A stretch of 64,000 bases of DNA from Io17-Chloro-G2 sp963663135 (GCA_963663135.2 CAXXRM010000003.1:1-64000), one strand, 5' to 3'; shown: positions 38,791 to 47,233, counted from the first letter of the stretch. Translations and numbers: made by a program. The notes: generated from the letters alone by a model not told the origin.

Positions 38791-38952
38791 CTAGATGACC
38801 TCGTCGCTTATAGATTTGCCGAGCCCTTTCGCCGGGTGTTTCCCGAGGATTGCCTTTATTCCGTGAGAGCTGTGATTTCCAAGCCCGGCCTGCCTGGTCA
38901 GGACTTGGATGTGTGCCATTTGTTCCTGGGTGGCTGCGTCTGTTCTTGGCAT
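38791..38952 (-). CDS. Small hypothetical protein, 53 aa
   Basis: Start ATG 38952 has GAGGAGAAACAGAGCA before it. The product MPRTDAATQEQMAHIQVLTR... ends HPAKGLGKSISDEVI. The open frame extends to 39096, but the ribosome-binding site supports the shorter form. The family is unknown; it is basic and helical with no membrane segment. Confidence 0.5.
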   Translation of the reverse strand: MPRTDAATQEQMAHIQVLTRQAGLGNHSSHGIKAILGKHPAKGLGKSISDEVI

Positions 38953-39388
38953 TGCTCTGTTTCTCCTCAGGGTTGCGGCGTTAAGGTCCTTGTTGGAATG
39001 GCGATTCCGATTTCGGGATGCGTATGAGAAGTTGTTCAGAGAGCTTATTCCACCCGGGGTTTCCGGCAGCGTGGACCAGCCAGGGCCTTCCTCCAATTCC
39101 CGCGCCAGCCGGTCGTATTCCCTCCAGCATAGGTCGAATTCCTGGGGGCCAGTCTCCTGTGTCCCAGGCTTCCTTTACGGCTGGCCAGTGGTGCTTTTAC
39201 GTGGCTGAGCTTGGTCTCAGCGTTCAAGTGGAGAGATGGACCGCCATTTGTCCGGTCACTTTGGTAAGTGCTGTCCGGGTGTGTTAGGACCATCTCGGAC
39301 AGATCCAGGAGCCGCAGAAGTAACTGTCCCCACCCTTACTGCGGCCTTCCCACTTGGTGTTGCATTCGAACCAGGAATTGGTGATCGG
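38953..39388. other. Gap with a possible decayed gene
   Basis: At 39100-39200 on the minus strand two frames give protein-like pieces (AVKEAWDTGDWPPG, then QEFDLCWREYDRLARELEEG). This suggests a short gene relic with a frameshift. At 39292-39330 there is CCATCTCGGACAGATCCAGG, resembling a decayed IS end. Confidence 0.3.
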
Positions 39389-39562
39389 TTACTTTGCGGT
39401 TAACCTGATCTCCAACTCCGGCGGCGCTCCACCCGGCAGGGCCTTCTTTTGGATGTATAGGTTGCTCACAGCCGCATCTTCTTCAACGGCGTCATAACGA
39501 TAAGTGTTCTTGGTCTCCTTGGATAGCTTGATGGTAATGGTGATCGGCTCCGTGGATTCCAT
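39389..39562 (-). CDS. Conserved small hypothetical protein, 57 aa
   Basis: Start ATG 39562, after GAAGGAGTATCCAAC. The product begins MESTEPITITIKLSKETKNT and contains the ETKNTYRYD motif and NLYIQKKAL. I recall this pattern from a family of ~60-residue conserved hypothetical proteins in Actinobacteria and Chloroflexota, without assigned function. The upstream 22 codons in frame (to 39628) have no ribosome-binding site. Confidence 0.65.
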   Translation of the reverse strand: MESTEPITITIKLSKETKNTYRYDAVEEDAAVSNLYIQKKALPGGAPPELEIRLTAK

Positions 39563-39624
39563 GTTGGATACTCCTTCATCGGCCTTACTGGGTCGCTCAG
39601 AATCAGGTACTGGTATGGTTCCTT

Positions 39625-39753
39625 TCAAGCCCGGGCGTTCATGCTACGACCTGCCATAGCGCAATGTCCGCGGACGGGACAGTCCCCACACTTGGGCGCA
39701 TGGGCCGTACAGACCAGAGTTCCCATGTCTAGTGGGGCCTGGTTCCACTTGTC
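39625..39753 (-). pseudogene. C-terminal scrap of a MutY-type adenine glycosylase
   Basis: The frame reads WNQAPLDMGTLVCTAHAPKC then GDCPVRGHC. The spacing Cys-x6-Cys-x2-Cys-x5-Cys is the [4Fe-4S] motif of MutY/endonuclease III, preceded by the family's NQA..D.G..VC segment. The catalytic HhH-GPD domain is missing. Upstream lies a short tandem repeat, so the gene was cut there. Confidence 0.6.
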
Positions 39754-39810
39754 AATAACAATCCGCCGAAACAATCCCCCGATAACAATCCCCCGATAAC
39801 AATCCCCCGA
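39754..39810. repeat. 14-bp tandem repeat (AACAATCCCCCGAT)
   Basis: About four copies: a first AATAACAATCCGCC variant, then three near-identical units. It adjoins the MutY scrap. Confidence 0.75.
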
Positions 39811-39943
39811 TGCTGCCATCAAGGATTCCCGCGCCTGAGTTTTCGACAGGTATGGGGAACTCTTCGAACTGGAAGCTGTCTCGTGAGTTCGGTGGCAGAC
39901 CGACCCGGCACACCCCGTCTGCCACAGCAGGCGTGGCAGTTTG

Positions 39944-42871
39944 CTATGGCGTAGACCCCGGCACGCTCTGCATCGACCAGCTTGGGAAAGCGTCCTCCTC
40001 CGGGTTATCGGTCAGGCGGGTCTGGCCCGAGCCGTCAGCGTTCATCACGTAGACCTCCCGGTTTCCGTCTCGCTCGGAAACAAACGCGATGCGGCGTCCG
40101 TCCGGCGACCAGCTTGGGAAAGCGTCCAACGCTGGGTTATCGGTCAGGCGGGTCTGGCCCGAGCCGTCCGCGTTCATCACGTAGACCTCTTCGTTCCCAT
40201 CACGGTCTGAGAAGAAGGCGATGCGGCGTCCGTCCGGCGACCAGCTTGAGTAAGCATCCAACGCCGGGTTCTCGGTCAGGCGGGTCTGGCCCGAGCCGTC
40301 AGCGTTCATCACGTAGACCTCTTCGTTCCCATCACGGTCTGAGAAGAAGGCGATGCGGCGTCCGTCTGGCGACCAACTTGGGACAACGTCCAATGCCGGG
40401 TTATCGGTCAGGCGGGTCTGGCCCGAGCCGTCAGCGTTCATCACGTAGACCTCTTCGTTCCCATCACGGTCTGAGAAGAAGGCGATGCGGCGTCCGTCTG
40501 GCGACCAACTTGGGACAACGTCCAATGCCGGGTTATCGGTCAGGCGGGTCTGGCCCGAGCCGTCAGCGTTCATCACGTAGACCTCTTCGTTCCCGTCACG
40601 GTCTGAGGTGAACGCGATCCGGCGTCCGTCCGGCGACCATCTTGAGACAGCGTCCAACGCCGGGTTATCGGTCAGGCGGGTCTGGCCCGAGCCGTCCGCG
40701 TTCATCACGTAGACCTCTTCGTTCCCGTCACGCTCCGAGTGGAAGGTGATCTGCAAGGGGGTCCGGGTTGGCGTAGGTGTCGACGTGGCCGCTGGCGCCG
40801 TGCTTGAGTTGGACGCGGACCTCGGGATGCTCGAAATCGGCCAGCTTGGGCGAGCGTCCCAAGCGGGGTTATCGGTCAGGCGGGTCTGGTCAGAGCCGTC
40901 CGCATTCATCACGTAGACCTCAACGTTGCCGTCACGGTCCGAGGCGAACACGATGCGGCGTCCATCCGGCGACCAGCTTGCGTCGAAATCATTCCCCGGG
41001 TTATCGGTCAGGCGGGTCTGGTCGGAGCCGTCCGCGTTCATCACGTAGATCCCCCAGTTCCCGTCACGTTTCGATTGGAACACGATGCGGCTTCCGTCCG
41101 GCGACCAGCTTGGGTGGAGATCATACTCGGGGCTCTCGGTCAGGCGGGTCTGGTCGGAACCGTCAGCATTCATCACGTAGACCTCAATGTTCCCGTCGAG
41201 GTTCGAGGCGAACGCGATCCGCCGTCCATCCGGCGACCAGCTTGGGTCGAGATCGTTCACCGAGCTATTGGTCAGGCGGGTCTGGTCGGAGCCGTCAGCA
41301 TTCATCACGTAGATCTCGCCGTTACCGTCCCGGCGCGATTGGAACGCGATACGGCGTCCGTCCGGCGACCAGCTTGGTGTTTGATCCCTCGCCGAGTTAT
41401 CGGTCAGGCGGGTCTGGCCGGAGCCGTCCGCATTCATCACGTAGACCTCAACGTTCCCGTCACGGTCCGATTGGAACGCGATGCGGCGTCCATCTGGCGA
41501 CCAGCTTGGTGCTTCCTCCCAAGCCGAGTTATCGGTCAAGCGGGTCTGGCCGGAGCCGTCCGCGTTCATAACGTAGACCTCTTGGTTACCGTCGCGGTCC
41601 GAGAGGAACACTATCTGCAAGGGCGTCTGGGGTGGAGTGGGCGCGGCCGTCGGCTCGGGCGTTGTCGCCGCGGTGGAGATTGACCCTTGGGACGCTTCGC
41701 AGAACGGCAGGCCGGCTATATCCGTGGACCCGATATCGAATCGCAATCGGCCTTCAAGTTCTGCGGGAACACATCCTGTGATCGAATTCCCGTTGATCTT
41801 CCAGGCGAACAGCCTGCTCATATTCCCCCATTCCTGAGGGATTTCTCCGGCCAACTGATTGTTGTTAATGTAAAAGGACTGCACTTTTGCGAGATTGCCC
41901 AGTTCCTTCGGCAAGCTGCCGCTCAGGCGGTTTCTTCTCAGGTTTATGTGGGTCAGCTCGGAGAAACCGCCCAACCAGGCTGGCAAGCTTCCGGTAAATT
42001 GATTGTCTCCCAAGGCGAACCTGGTCAGATTGGTCAGATTGGCCATTGACGCTGGAATCTCTCCGCTCAAACGGTTTCCGGCAAGTTCAAGATGTTTCAG
42101 ATTGTAGAGTTGTCCGAGCTCAGGAGGAATGGGCCCGCTAAGATCGTTTCGGTCCATCCAGAGCGATTCCAAACTGGCCAGATTGCCCAAATCCGGTGGA
42201 ATTTGGCCACTCAACTGGTTGATCGCCAGGCCCAGCGAGGTCAGTAGGGACAGGTTGCCCAGCGATGAGGGGATTTCACCAGTCAGCTGGTTGTCGGACA
42301 GGATGAGCGAGGTCAGTTGGGAGAGGGTCCCCAGTCCCGGCGGAATCTCGCTCTGCAGCTCGTTGGAGGAGAGGTTCAGTACCGTCAGCATGGCGAGGTT
42401 GCCCAGCTCTGCCGGCAGCTGTCCCTTCAGACCATTTCCCTTACGATTGGTTCGGTCGAAGAAATTAAGCTCTGTCACCCGCCCCCCGGCGTCGGTTGTA
42501 ACGCCGTGCCACTCACCGAGAGGCCTGTCGGTCAGCCAGTTCTCGTTGTTGGCCCAGTTGGGCCCGCCGGTCGCGTGGTAGAACACCTCCAAAATATCCC
42601 TGTCCGTGAAGGCCGGCGCCGCGGTGGGTGCAATTGTCGGAGTAGCCGTCGGCACAAGCATGGCCGTGGGCCCCGGAATCTGCGTTGCCTCTGGCGTGGT
42701 GGTCGGTTTGGGCGTGGGATCGGTCGCTGCATTAGTGGGTGGCGGTTCGGTGGGCTCAGGCTCCTCCGTAGCAGTTTGCCCTCCACAGGCGGAGAGGGGT
42801 GTCATCAGGAACAACAGGATCGTCACGCCAAGCAGTGGGTAGGCCATTCGCCGAGAAAGCATCCCGGTCAT
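39944..42871 (-). CDS. LRR plus twin TolB-propeller lipoprotein
   Basis: Start ATG 42871, seven bases after GAGGAG; about 975 residues. The signal peptide ends in a lipobox (LLFLMTPLSACGG), followed by a Pro/Thr-rich stalk. An LRR cap (LEVFYHATGGPNWANNENW) and about ten LRRs follow, closing with a Cys cap (CVPAELEGRLRF). The rest consists of 44-residue PD40/TolB-type repeats with IYVMNADGSDQTRLT and SWSPDGRRIAF. There are six in a first block, a Thr/Pro linker (TSTPTPTRTP), and six in a second block. That matches two six-bladed beta-propellers. It is a lipid-anchored outer-surface protein; binding of a protein or peptidoglycan partner is inferred. The repeats are almost identical at the DNA level. 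Confidence 0.88.
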   Translation of the reverse strand: MTGMLSRRMAYPLLGVTILLFLMTPLSACGGQTATEEPEPTEPPPTNAATDPTPKPTTTPEATQIPGPTAMLVPTATPTIAPTAAPAFTDRDILEVFYHATGGPNWANNENWLTDRPLGEWHGVTTDAGGRVTELNFFDRTNRKGNGLKGQLPAELGNLAMLTVLNLSSNELQSEIPPGLGTLSQLTSLILSDNQLTGEIPSSLGNLSLLTSLGLAINQLSGQIPPDLGNLASLESLWMDRNDLSGPIPPELGQLYNLKHLELAGNRLSGEIPASMANLTNLTRFALGDNQFTGSLPAWLGGFSELTHINLRRNRLSGSLPKELGNLAKVQSFYINNNQLAGEIPQEWGNMSRLFAWKINGNSITGCVPAELEGRLRFDIGSTDIAGLPFCEASQGSISTAATTPEPTAAPTPPQTPLQIVFLSDRDGNQEVYVMNADGSGQTRLTDNSAWEEAPSWSPDGRRIAFQSDRDGNVEVYVMNADGSGQTRLTDNSARDQTPSWSPDGRRIAFQSRRDGNGEIYVMNADGSDQTRLTNSSVNDLDPSWSPDGRRIAFASNLDGNIEVYVMNADGSDQTRLTESPEYDLHPSWSPDGSRIVFQSKRDGNWGIYVMNADGSDQTRLTDNPGNDFDASWSPDGRRIVFASDRDGNVEVYVMNADGSDQTRLTDNPAWDARPSWPISSIPRSASNSSTAPAATSTPTPTRTPLQITFHSERDGNEEVYVMNADGSGQTRLTDNPALDAVSRWSPDGRRIAFTSDRDGNEEVYVMNADGSGQTRLTDNPALDVVPSWSPDGRRIAFFSDRDGNEEVYVMNADGSGQTRLTDNPALDVVPSWSPDGRRIAFFSDRDGNEEVYVMNADGSGQTRLTENPALDAYSSWSPDGRRIAFFSDRDGNEEVYVMNADGSGQTRLTDNPALDAFPSWSPDGRRIAFVSERDGNREVYVMNADGSGQTRLTDNPEEDAFPSWSMQSVPGSTP

Positions 42872-42979
42872 ATCGCACTCCTCATGATTCAATGACCAAC
42901 AGGGCGAAAGGTCTGATTTCTCCGCCGCAAACATTTGCCCTTAAGTCCAAACCCCAAGAACGGTGGATGGTACCACAGG

Positions 42980-43004
42980 TGAGGTGGGCCCGGTTTCTTG
43001 GACA
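42980..43004 (+). mobile_element. Solo IS3-like terminal sequence, copy 1
   Basis: TGAGGTGGGCCC, five bases, then TTGGACA. It matches the 25-mer at 44599-44623 at 20 positions and resembles ends of IS3-family elements. No transposase is attached. Confidence 0.4.
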
Positions 43005-43208
43005 ACCGGTTAAGTGATGGTCCCGATCATTGACCAACAGATCCAACACCACTGCCAAGGCCACCCTGGTTACCATGGGTTTCTGGCGGCCAACCTCAAT
43101 GTTCCCCCGTAACTGCCGGCCATGCGCCTCCCAATCCGACGCCGAGGGTATGAATCATGGGATCGATGCCAGACTCCCCGCCGGTCCGGCGTCAACTCCA
43201 CGTAAACC
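43005..43208. other. Nothing recognised
   Basis: Short non-coding stretch between an IS-end-like sequence and a transposase scrap. Confidence 0.4.
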
Positions 43209-43400
43209 AGGGTGGTTGAGAAACGCCGGTACCCGGCGCTGACCATCCGTCACCCGTTGCATCTCAGGGCCAAGGAGAGGATCCGGAGTCCCCACTACCG
43301 GCTGGAGATGGCTCGCCTCCGGACCATCGCTGAAGGAGCGTTTGCATCTCTGGACCGGCTGGGTCGGTCCAGGCCCCGGCTGCGGGCGCTCTGGAAATGT
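43209..43400 (+). pseudogene. C-terminal transposase scrap
   Basis: The plus frame reads RIRSPHYRLEMARLRTIAEG then AFASLDRLG and RLRALWKC, resembling the C-terminal region of DDE transposases of the IS1182/IS5 type. There is no N-terminal part and the frame soon becomes meaningless. Confidence 0.4.
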
Positions 43401-43483
43401 GCTACCTGCCAGCTGCTCTCGGCGAGCCCGGCGAGGGCTGCGGCACCGACCGTGGACTCGTTGAAGGATGTCGCCTTTCGTTC

Positions 43484-43696
43484 TTATGCCAGCTTAAGGC
43501 GTTCACCCTTCGGCTCCGGAATTGGGTCGCCGAACTCCTGTGCCGTTTCAATCCACAGGTCGATGGCCTCGTTGATGTGTGCCAACGCCTTCTCCTGGCT
43601 GTCACCGTGAGCGGCGCATCCGGGGAGTTCCGGAGCTTCGGCCACAAAGGCCCCGTCTTCGTTGCTCCAATAGATAATAATCTCGTACTTGTGCAT
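43484..43696 (-). CDS. hicB: HicB-family antitoxin
   Basis: About 70 residues from ATG 43696, which overlaps the stop of hicA (TGATG). The HicB partial RNase-H-like fold is clear: YEIIIYWSNEDGAFVAEAPE, LPGCAAHGDSQEKALAHINEAI. It has no separate C-terminal DNA-binding domain. It should neutralise the HicA RNase encoded just upstream. The gene order hicA-hicB is the standard one. Confidence 0.88.
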   Translation of the reverse strand: MHKYEIIIYWSNEDGAFVAEAPELPGCAAHGDSQEKALAHINEAIDLWIETAQEFGDPIPEPKGERLKLA

Positions 43697-43950
43697 CAAT
43701 CCTCAACTTCCGACGGGTATCTCAGGATTATCTGACGGACCTGTCGTACCTGGTAGGGTTTGGCGCGGCTCCCGTCGCGCTGCAGGTTCAGCCGTTCTCG
43801 TATGCCTTCCTTCCTGAAAATGTGGTGACTTCCCCGCACCCGCTCAACGAATCCGAGGCGCAACAGGAATGCGCGGAGTTCGTCGAACCGGATATTGGCG
43901 TCCGACCGGCCGCTTAAAATTCTCTGCCGTAGTTCTACATACTGGTTCAC
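43696..43950 (-). CDS. hicA: HicA-family toxin (mRNA interferase)
   Basis: About 84 residues. GTG 43950 is the only plausible start. The dsRNA-binding-like fold has the catalytic His in GSHHIFRK (residues 42-43), preceded by LRLGFVERVRG. Positively charged residues follow (RERLNLQRDG). HicA toxins cleave mRNA on ribosomes. It overlaps hicB by one base and the two form an operon. Confidence 0.88.
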   Translation of the reverse strand: MNQYVELRQRILSGRSDANIRFDELRAFLLRLGFVERVRGSHHIFRKEGIRERLNLQRDGSRAKPYQVRQVRQIILRYPSEVED

Positions 43951-44002
43951 AGGAATATTGTCTCATGGGAGGAAGTCTTAAATGTGGTGATGCCGGCTAC
44001 CG

Positions 44003-44336
44003 TTATTCCCCGGCCGGTCCGTAGACGATCTGTGGTGGGAATCCGTTTTCACCTACGAAGCGAACGGGGTTGCGCAACGTGCGGAATTCGCGCAGGACCT
44101 GCCTCCCCACATACCTCAGTTACGCCTCCATATCGGCGGGTTCCCCCACGAATCCCCAACGCCCCTCGTCTGCTGGCGACTGTATCCACGACTTGACGCG
44201 GTACGCGCCCAGCATCCGGTCCCGCGAGCGAGCGAGCACAAGATAACCCGCCGAGTCCTCCTGCGAGCCGGGATTCATGGCCCACCAACCCCGGGCGGCG
44301 GCGTAGACATCGGCGGGATAGATCAGGGACAGGTCA
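44003..44336 (-). pseudogene. Broken gene of unknown family with an in-frame stop
   Basis: The frame reads DLSLIYPADVYAAARGWWAM then GYLVLARSRDRMLGAYRVKSW and RWGFVGEPADMEA, stops at TAA 44122-44120, and continues in the same frame with LRYVGRQVLREFR, NPVRFVGENGFPPQ to a second TAA at 44003. The continuity across the stop shows one ancestral gene with a nonsense mutation. The fold looks like a small single-domain protein; I do not recognise a named function. Confidence 0.5.
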
Positions 44337-44591
44337 TCGCCCTAGGGACCGACCAATGAACAGTAGCAGGAAGGGCTCGTTGGAAACAAAGTCCTCGGTG
44401 TAATCGTAGAAGTCAGGGTCAAGAGCCAGGCATCGCCTCACTTTGGAATGCCACGCGAAGACGTTAGCAGTCGCCACGACGTTGGGGAAGATACCACAAG
44501 GAGTTCGGCCATGGTGCTGTTCCCGACGGGTTACACTGGTCGCGATCCTGCCCAAGGAAGTTCCGACGATGACGACGTCCTCCATCACCAA
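44334..44591 (-). CDS. Hypothetical protein fragment, 85 aa
   Basis: The translation begins MVMEDVVIVGTSLGRIATS and has FYDYTEDFVSNEPFLLLFIG near its end, so part looks like real coding sequence. Its 3' end meets the broken gene at 44003-44336 in a shifted frame, and the two may be one decayed gene. No domain is recognised. Confidence 0.35.
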   Translation of the reverse strand: MVMEDVVIVGTSLGRIATSVTRREQHHGRTPCGIFPNVVATANVFAWHSKVRRCLALDPDFYDYTEDFVSNEPFLLLFIGRSLGR

Positions 44592-44598
44592 GATTTAC

Positions 44599-44623
44599 TG
44601 AGGTGGACCCCATTAGTTGGACA
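44599..44623 (+). mobile_element. Solo IS3-like terminal sequence, copy 2
   Basis: TGAGGTGGACCC, five bases, then TTGGACA, matching the sequence at 42980. It sits 27 bases before the truncation point of the next gene relic, so a vanished IS probably caused that truncation. Confidence 0.45.
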
Positions 44624-44649
44624 GGATTGAGATGGAATTAAGCTAGAGT

Positions 44650-45202
44650 CCCGCCGGTCCCGCCCCACCTTTCGAGGCTGCTGGTGAGCATCGACGGGCT
44701 GCCAGCGCCCGACGGGACCGCGGTCACGGCCTGGATGGACGGCGCGTTGGCAGCGACGGCGCTGACCACCAACGGCGCGGCTATTATCAGGATAGAGGGG
44801 GACGGCTCGGACAGCGGGAGGGCCATCAGCTTTATCATTGGGGTACTGACCGGGGGCGTGACCGAGGACCTGCCCACCGCCGAGGTGGACTTCTGGGAGC
44901 AGGGCGGCCACGTCGAAAAGAACTTCGCCATCTCGGCCTACACCGCCCCGAGAACACCGGCCGATGCGTTTGCGCCGCTGATCGACCACCTGGTTGACGG
45001 CCGGGTCAACCTGATCGGCGTGTTCTGGTTCAACGACGAAACCCAGTCCTACCTGTCCTATGACCCGGACCCGGACTTCGCCTTCTTCAACGACCTGGAA
45101 GCAGTCCAAAGCCAACAGGCCTTCTGGCTGCGCCTCCCTGCGCCGCAGCACTTCCTGGGCAGAAGCCGCCCCGCCGGCTGGAACCTGGTGGAGTTGCCCT
45201 AG
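44650..45202 (+). pseudogene. 5'-truncated copy of the YDPDPD secreted-protein family
   Basis: Homology to the intact paralogs begins at CCGGTCCCGCCCCACC, in the linker before the second repeat. From there the frame is intact to TAG 45202: SRLLVSIDGLPAPDGTAV, WEQGGHVEKNFAISAYTA, LSYDPDPDFAFFNDLEAVQS. The signal peptide and first repeat are missing; an IS3-like end lies just upstream. It could only be expressed from GTG 44684 and would not be exported. Confidence 0.75.
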
Positions 45203-45493
45203 AAGTCTGGCCGGAAAGCCATTGGCCGGGTTTCGCGCTACCCCATTCCGGCGTATTACAGACTTGAACAGCATTATAGTATATGTAATGCGTCTCAAAA
45301 ACCTACTATTACATCGATATTCGATGTTGAGAAAACGGCAGCTTGGAGAGAATCGGGGTTTCCGTCCGAGTTTCTAGGGGGGTGTCTGAGGACCAGCGGC
45401 TGAAATTGCTGTGCGCCGGGGCAGGCGGTGGGTTATGGGACCCGGTGGACACGGTCCATGTCTATCCAGTATTATATTGACTAATGCTGTACA
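45203..45493. other. Left flank of the IS607-type element
   Basis: It is AT-richer than its surroundings, with ATTATAGTATATGTAATGCG near 45274-45293 and AGTATTATATTGACTAATGC just before tnpA, the latter a plausible promoter. The exact left end of the element is not visible because IS607 elements lack terminal inverted repeats. Confidence 0.4.
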
Positions 45494-46150
45494 ATGAGCT
45501 ACTCTCTTGGCATGGTATACGTTGCCAGCCGTAAGGCCGCTGCGATGTTGGGCCTGCATCCCCAAACGCTGAGAAGGTATGCAAACCAGGGCAAAATCCC
45601 CCATTACCGCAACTCCGCTGGACAACGTCTATACGACGTTGATGCCTACCTGCACGGGACAGCCAAGCCCACCGTCGTATGCTATTGCCGGGTCAGCTCT
45701 GCCAAGCAGCGAGGCGACCTCAACCGACAGATTGCGCGCATGCGGGAGCTCTACCCCGACGCTGAAATCATCAGCGACGTCGCAGGTGGCCTCAACTGGA
45801 AGCGACGGGGACTGCTCTCCATACTGGAGCGACTTCATCGGGGAGATAAGCTCGAAGTTGTGGTTGCCCACCGGGACCGACTGGCCCGGTTCGGCTTTGA
45901 CCTCATCGAGTGGCTTGTCCAGCAGAACGGCGGCTCAGTCGTGGTTCTCAATCACTCAGATGCCAGTCCCGAATCCGAGCTTACCGAAGATCTACTCGCC
46001 GTCCTCCATACGTTCAGCTGTCGGATGCACGGACTCCGACGCTACAGAACAGCAATCGCGCAGGATCAGGGTCTATCCGAACATCCAGCAGAAGGCTCGG
46101 ATAGCGACTTGGCTGGAAGCGAGCAGGTGGACATACAACCTGACGGTTGA
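45494..46150 (+). CDS. tnpA: IS607-type serine recombinase (TnpA)
   Basis: About 218 residues. The N-terminal MerR-like helix-turn-helix reads VASRKAAAMLGLHPQTLRRY. The serine recombinase catalytic domain follows with VVCYCRVSSAKQRGDL (catalytic Ser), GGLNWKRRGL and VVVAHRDRLARFGFDLIEWL, all hallmarks of IS607 TnpA. ATG 45494 is used; ATG 45512 (MVYVASRK) is an equally good start. It overlaps the start of tnpB in another frame, as is usual for IS607. Confidence 0.88.
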   Translation: MSYSLGMVYVASRKAAAMLGLHPQTLRRYANQGKIPHYRNSAGQRLYDVDAYLHGTAKPTVVCYCRVSSAKQRGDLNRQIARMRELYPDAEIISDVAGGLNWKRRGLLSILERLHRGDKLEVVVAHRDRLARFGFDLIEWLVQQNGGSVVVLNHSDASPESELTEDLLAVLHTFSCRMHGLRRYRTAIAQDQGLSEHPAEGSDSDLAGSEQVDIQPDG

Positions 46151-46589
46151 GATCCTGCAGTCAGGCATACCAACCAACTGGAAGTACATCGCCAGCATGG
46201 TAATGCCGGAGCTAAAACTGCTCCATCCTGAGTGGACTGACGTCCCCTACCAGGTGAAGCGTACCGCGGTGCGCGACGCCTGCCGGGCCATGAGCAACGT
46301 CAAGAAGTTCAACCAACAACTGGCTCAACACCACCGGGGTGGAAAGCGACTGGACGAAGAGTTCGCCGAACTCAACTTTCGCAGCCGCAAGAACCCCCGT
46401 CAGTCCTGCTACATCCCCGACGACGCTGTTTTTCAACACGGTATCTACCCAAAGATTATAGGACCGCTGCGGATGGCCGAGGCCGCCCCGGCGGGGCAGA
46501 AGGAATGCCGACTGGTAAAGGAACGCGGCCTGTACTGGCTGGTCGTTCCATACCCAGCGCAATGCGACACCCAAGCGGCGATGGCGTAG
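46050..46589 (+). CDS. tnpB: TnpB RNA-guided nuclease, N-terminal part
   Basis: The frame reads RRIRVYPNIQQKARIATWLE then SRWTYNLTVEILQSGI and VPYQVKRTAVRDACRAMSNV, the N-terminal region of IS607-linked TnpB. No ATG lies near the start, so initiation is unclear. After YWLVVPYPAQ the frame is lost near 46570 and the RuvC part continues in the frame of 46505-47233. TnpB proteins are nucleases guided by an RNA from the element's right end; a one-base break disables this copy if real. Confidence 0.75.
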   Translation, partial: QQSRRIRVYPNIQQKARIATWLEASRWTYNLTVEILQSGIPTNWKYIASMVMPELKLLHPEWTDVPYQVKRTAVRDACRAMSNVKKFNQQLAQHHRGGKRLDEEFAELNFRSRKNPRQSCYIPDDAVFQHGIYPKIIGPLRMAEAAPAGQKECRLVKERGLYWLVVPYPAQCDTQAAMA

Positions 46590-47233
46590 TGGCGCTCGAC
46601 CCCGGCGTTCGTACCTTTCTCACGTACTTTTCCGAAACCGACTGCGGCAGGATCGCCCATCACGCCTTTGGACGCATCCAACGGCTCTGCCACCATCTGG
46701 ACGACCTGATCAGCCGCACCGACACTGAACCGAGCCGCCGGAAGCGCCGCCAGATGCGGCAGGCACAAGCCCGTATGCGGCAACGAATCGTCAACCTGGT
46801 GGACGAACTGCATTGGCAGGCTGCGCGCTGGCTGACCAGCACTTACAAGGTCATCCTGCTCCCGGCCTTCGAGACTCAGGACATGACACGTCGTGCCGGA
46901 CGACGGATCCGCAGCAAGACCGCTCGGATGATGCTTAGCTTCCGCCACTACGAGTTCAAGCGGCGTTTGCGCTGGAAGGCCTGGCAACGGGGTGCACTGG
47001 TGATTGATGTCAATGAGGCATACACCAGCAAGACCCGCAGTTGGGACGGCGCCATCAAGTCCAACTTGGGTGGCGCCACCGTGATCAAGGACGGAAATGG
47101 TTTCGGAATGGACAGAGACGTGAACGGCGCCCGTGGGATATTCCTGCGGGCTTTGGGAGACAGCCCCTTCCTGCGTGGCTTGCTCACGCAGGTTGCATCG
47201 CAAACAACGCTCGCAACGTCGAACATTGTTTAG
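46505..47233 (+). CDS. tnpB: TnpB RNA-guided nuclease, RuvC-like C-terminal part
   Basis: True homology begins at GDGVVALDPGVRTFLTYF (first RuvC Asp, near 46590). The catalytic Glu is in LLPAFETQDM and the last Asp in MDRDVNGARGIFLRALGDS. Between them the usual zinc-ribbon cysteines are absent (TSKTRSWDGAIKSNLGG). This resembles those IS607 TnpBs that have lost the zinc ribbon. Residues before 46580 in this frame are a shadow of the N-terminal part. The 3' end and the following bases are where a guide RNA would be expected. Confidence 0.8.
   Translation: MPTGKGTRPVLAGRSIPSAMRHPSGDGVVALDPGVRTFLTYFSETDCGRIAHHAFGRIQRLCHHLDDLISRTDTEPSRRKRRQMRQAQARMRQRIVNLVDELHWQAARWLTSTYKVILLPAFETQDMTRRAGRRIRSKTARMMLSFRHYEFKRRLRWKAWQRGALVIDVNEAYTSKTRSWDGAIKSNLGGATVIKDGNGFGMDRDVNGARGIFLRALGDSPFLRGLLTQVASQTTLATSNIV

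Noticed and set aside
39944..41600. Regular 132-bp periodicity that could suggest a CRISPR or satellite array
   Set aside because: The period is 44 codons in frame and encodes TolB-type blades of a lipoprotein; there are no unique spacers.
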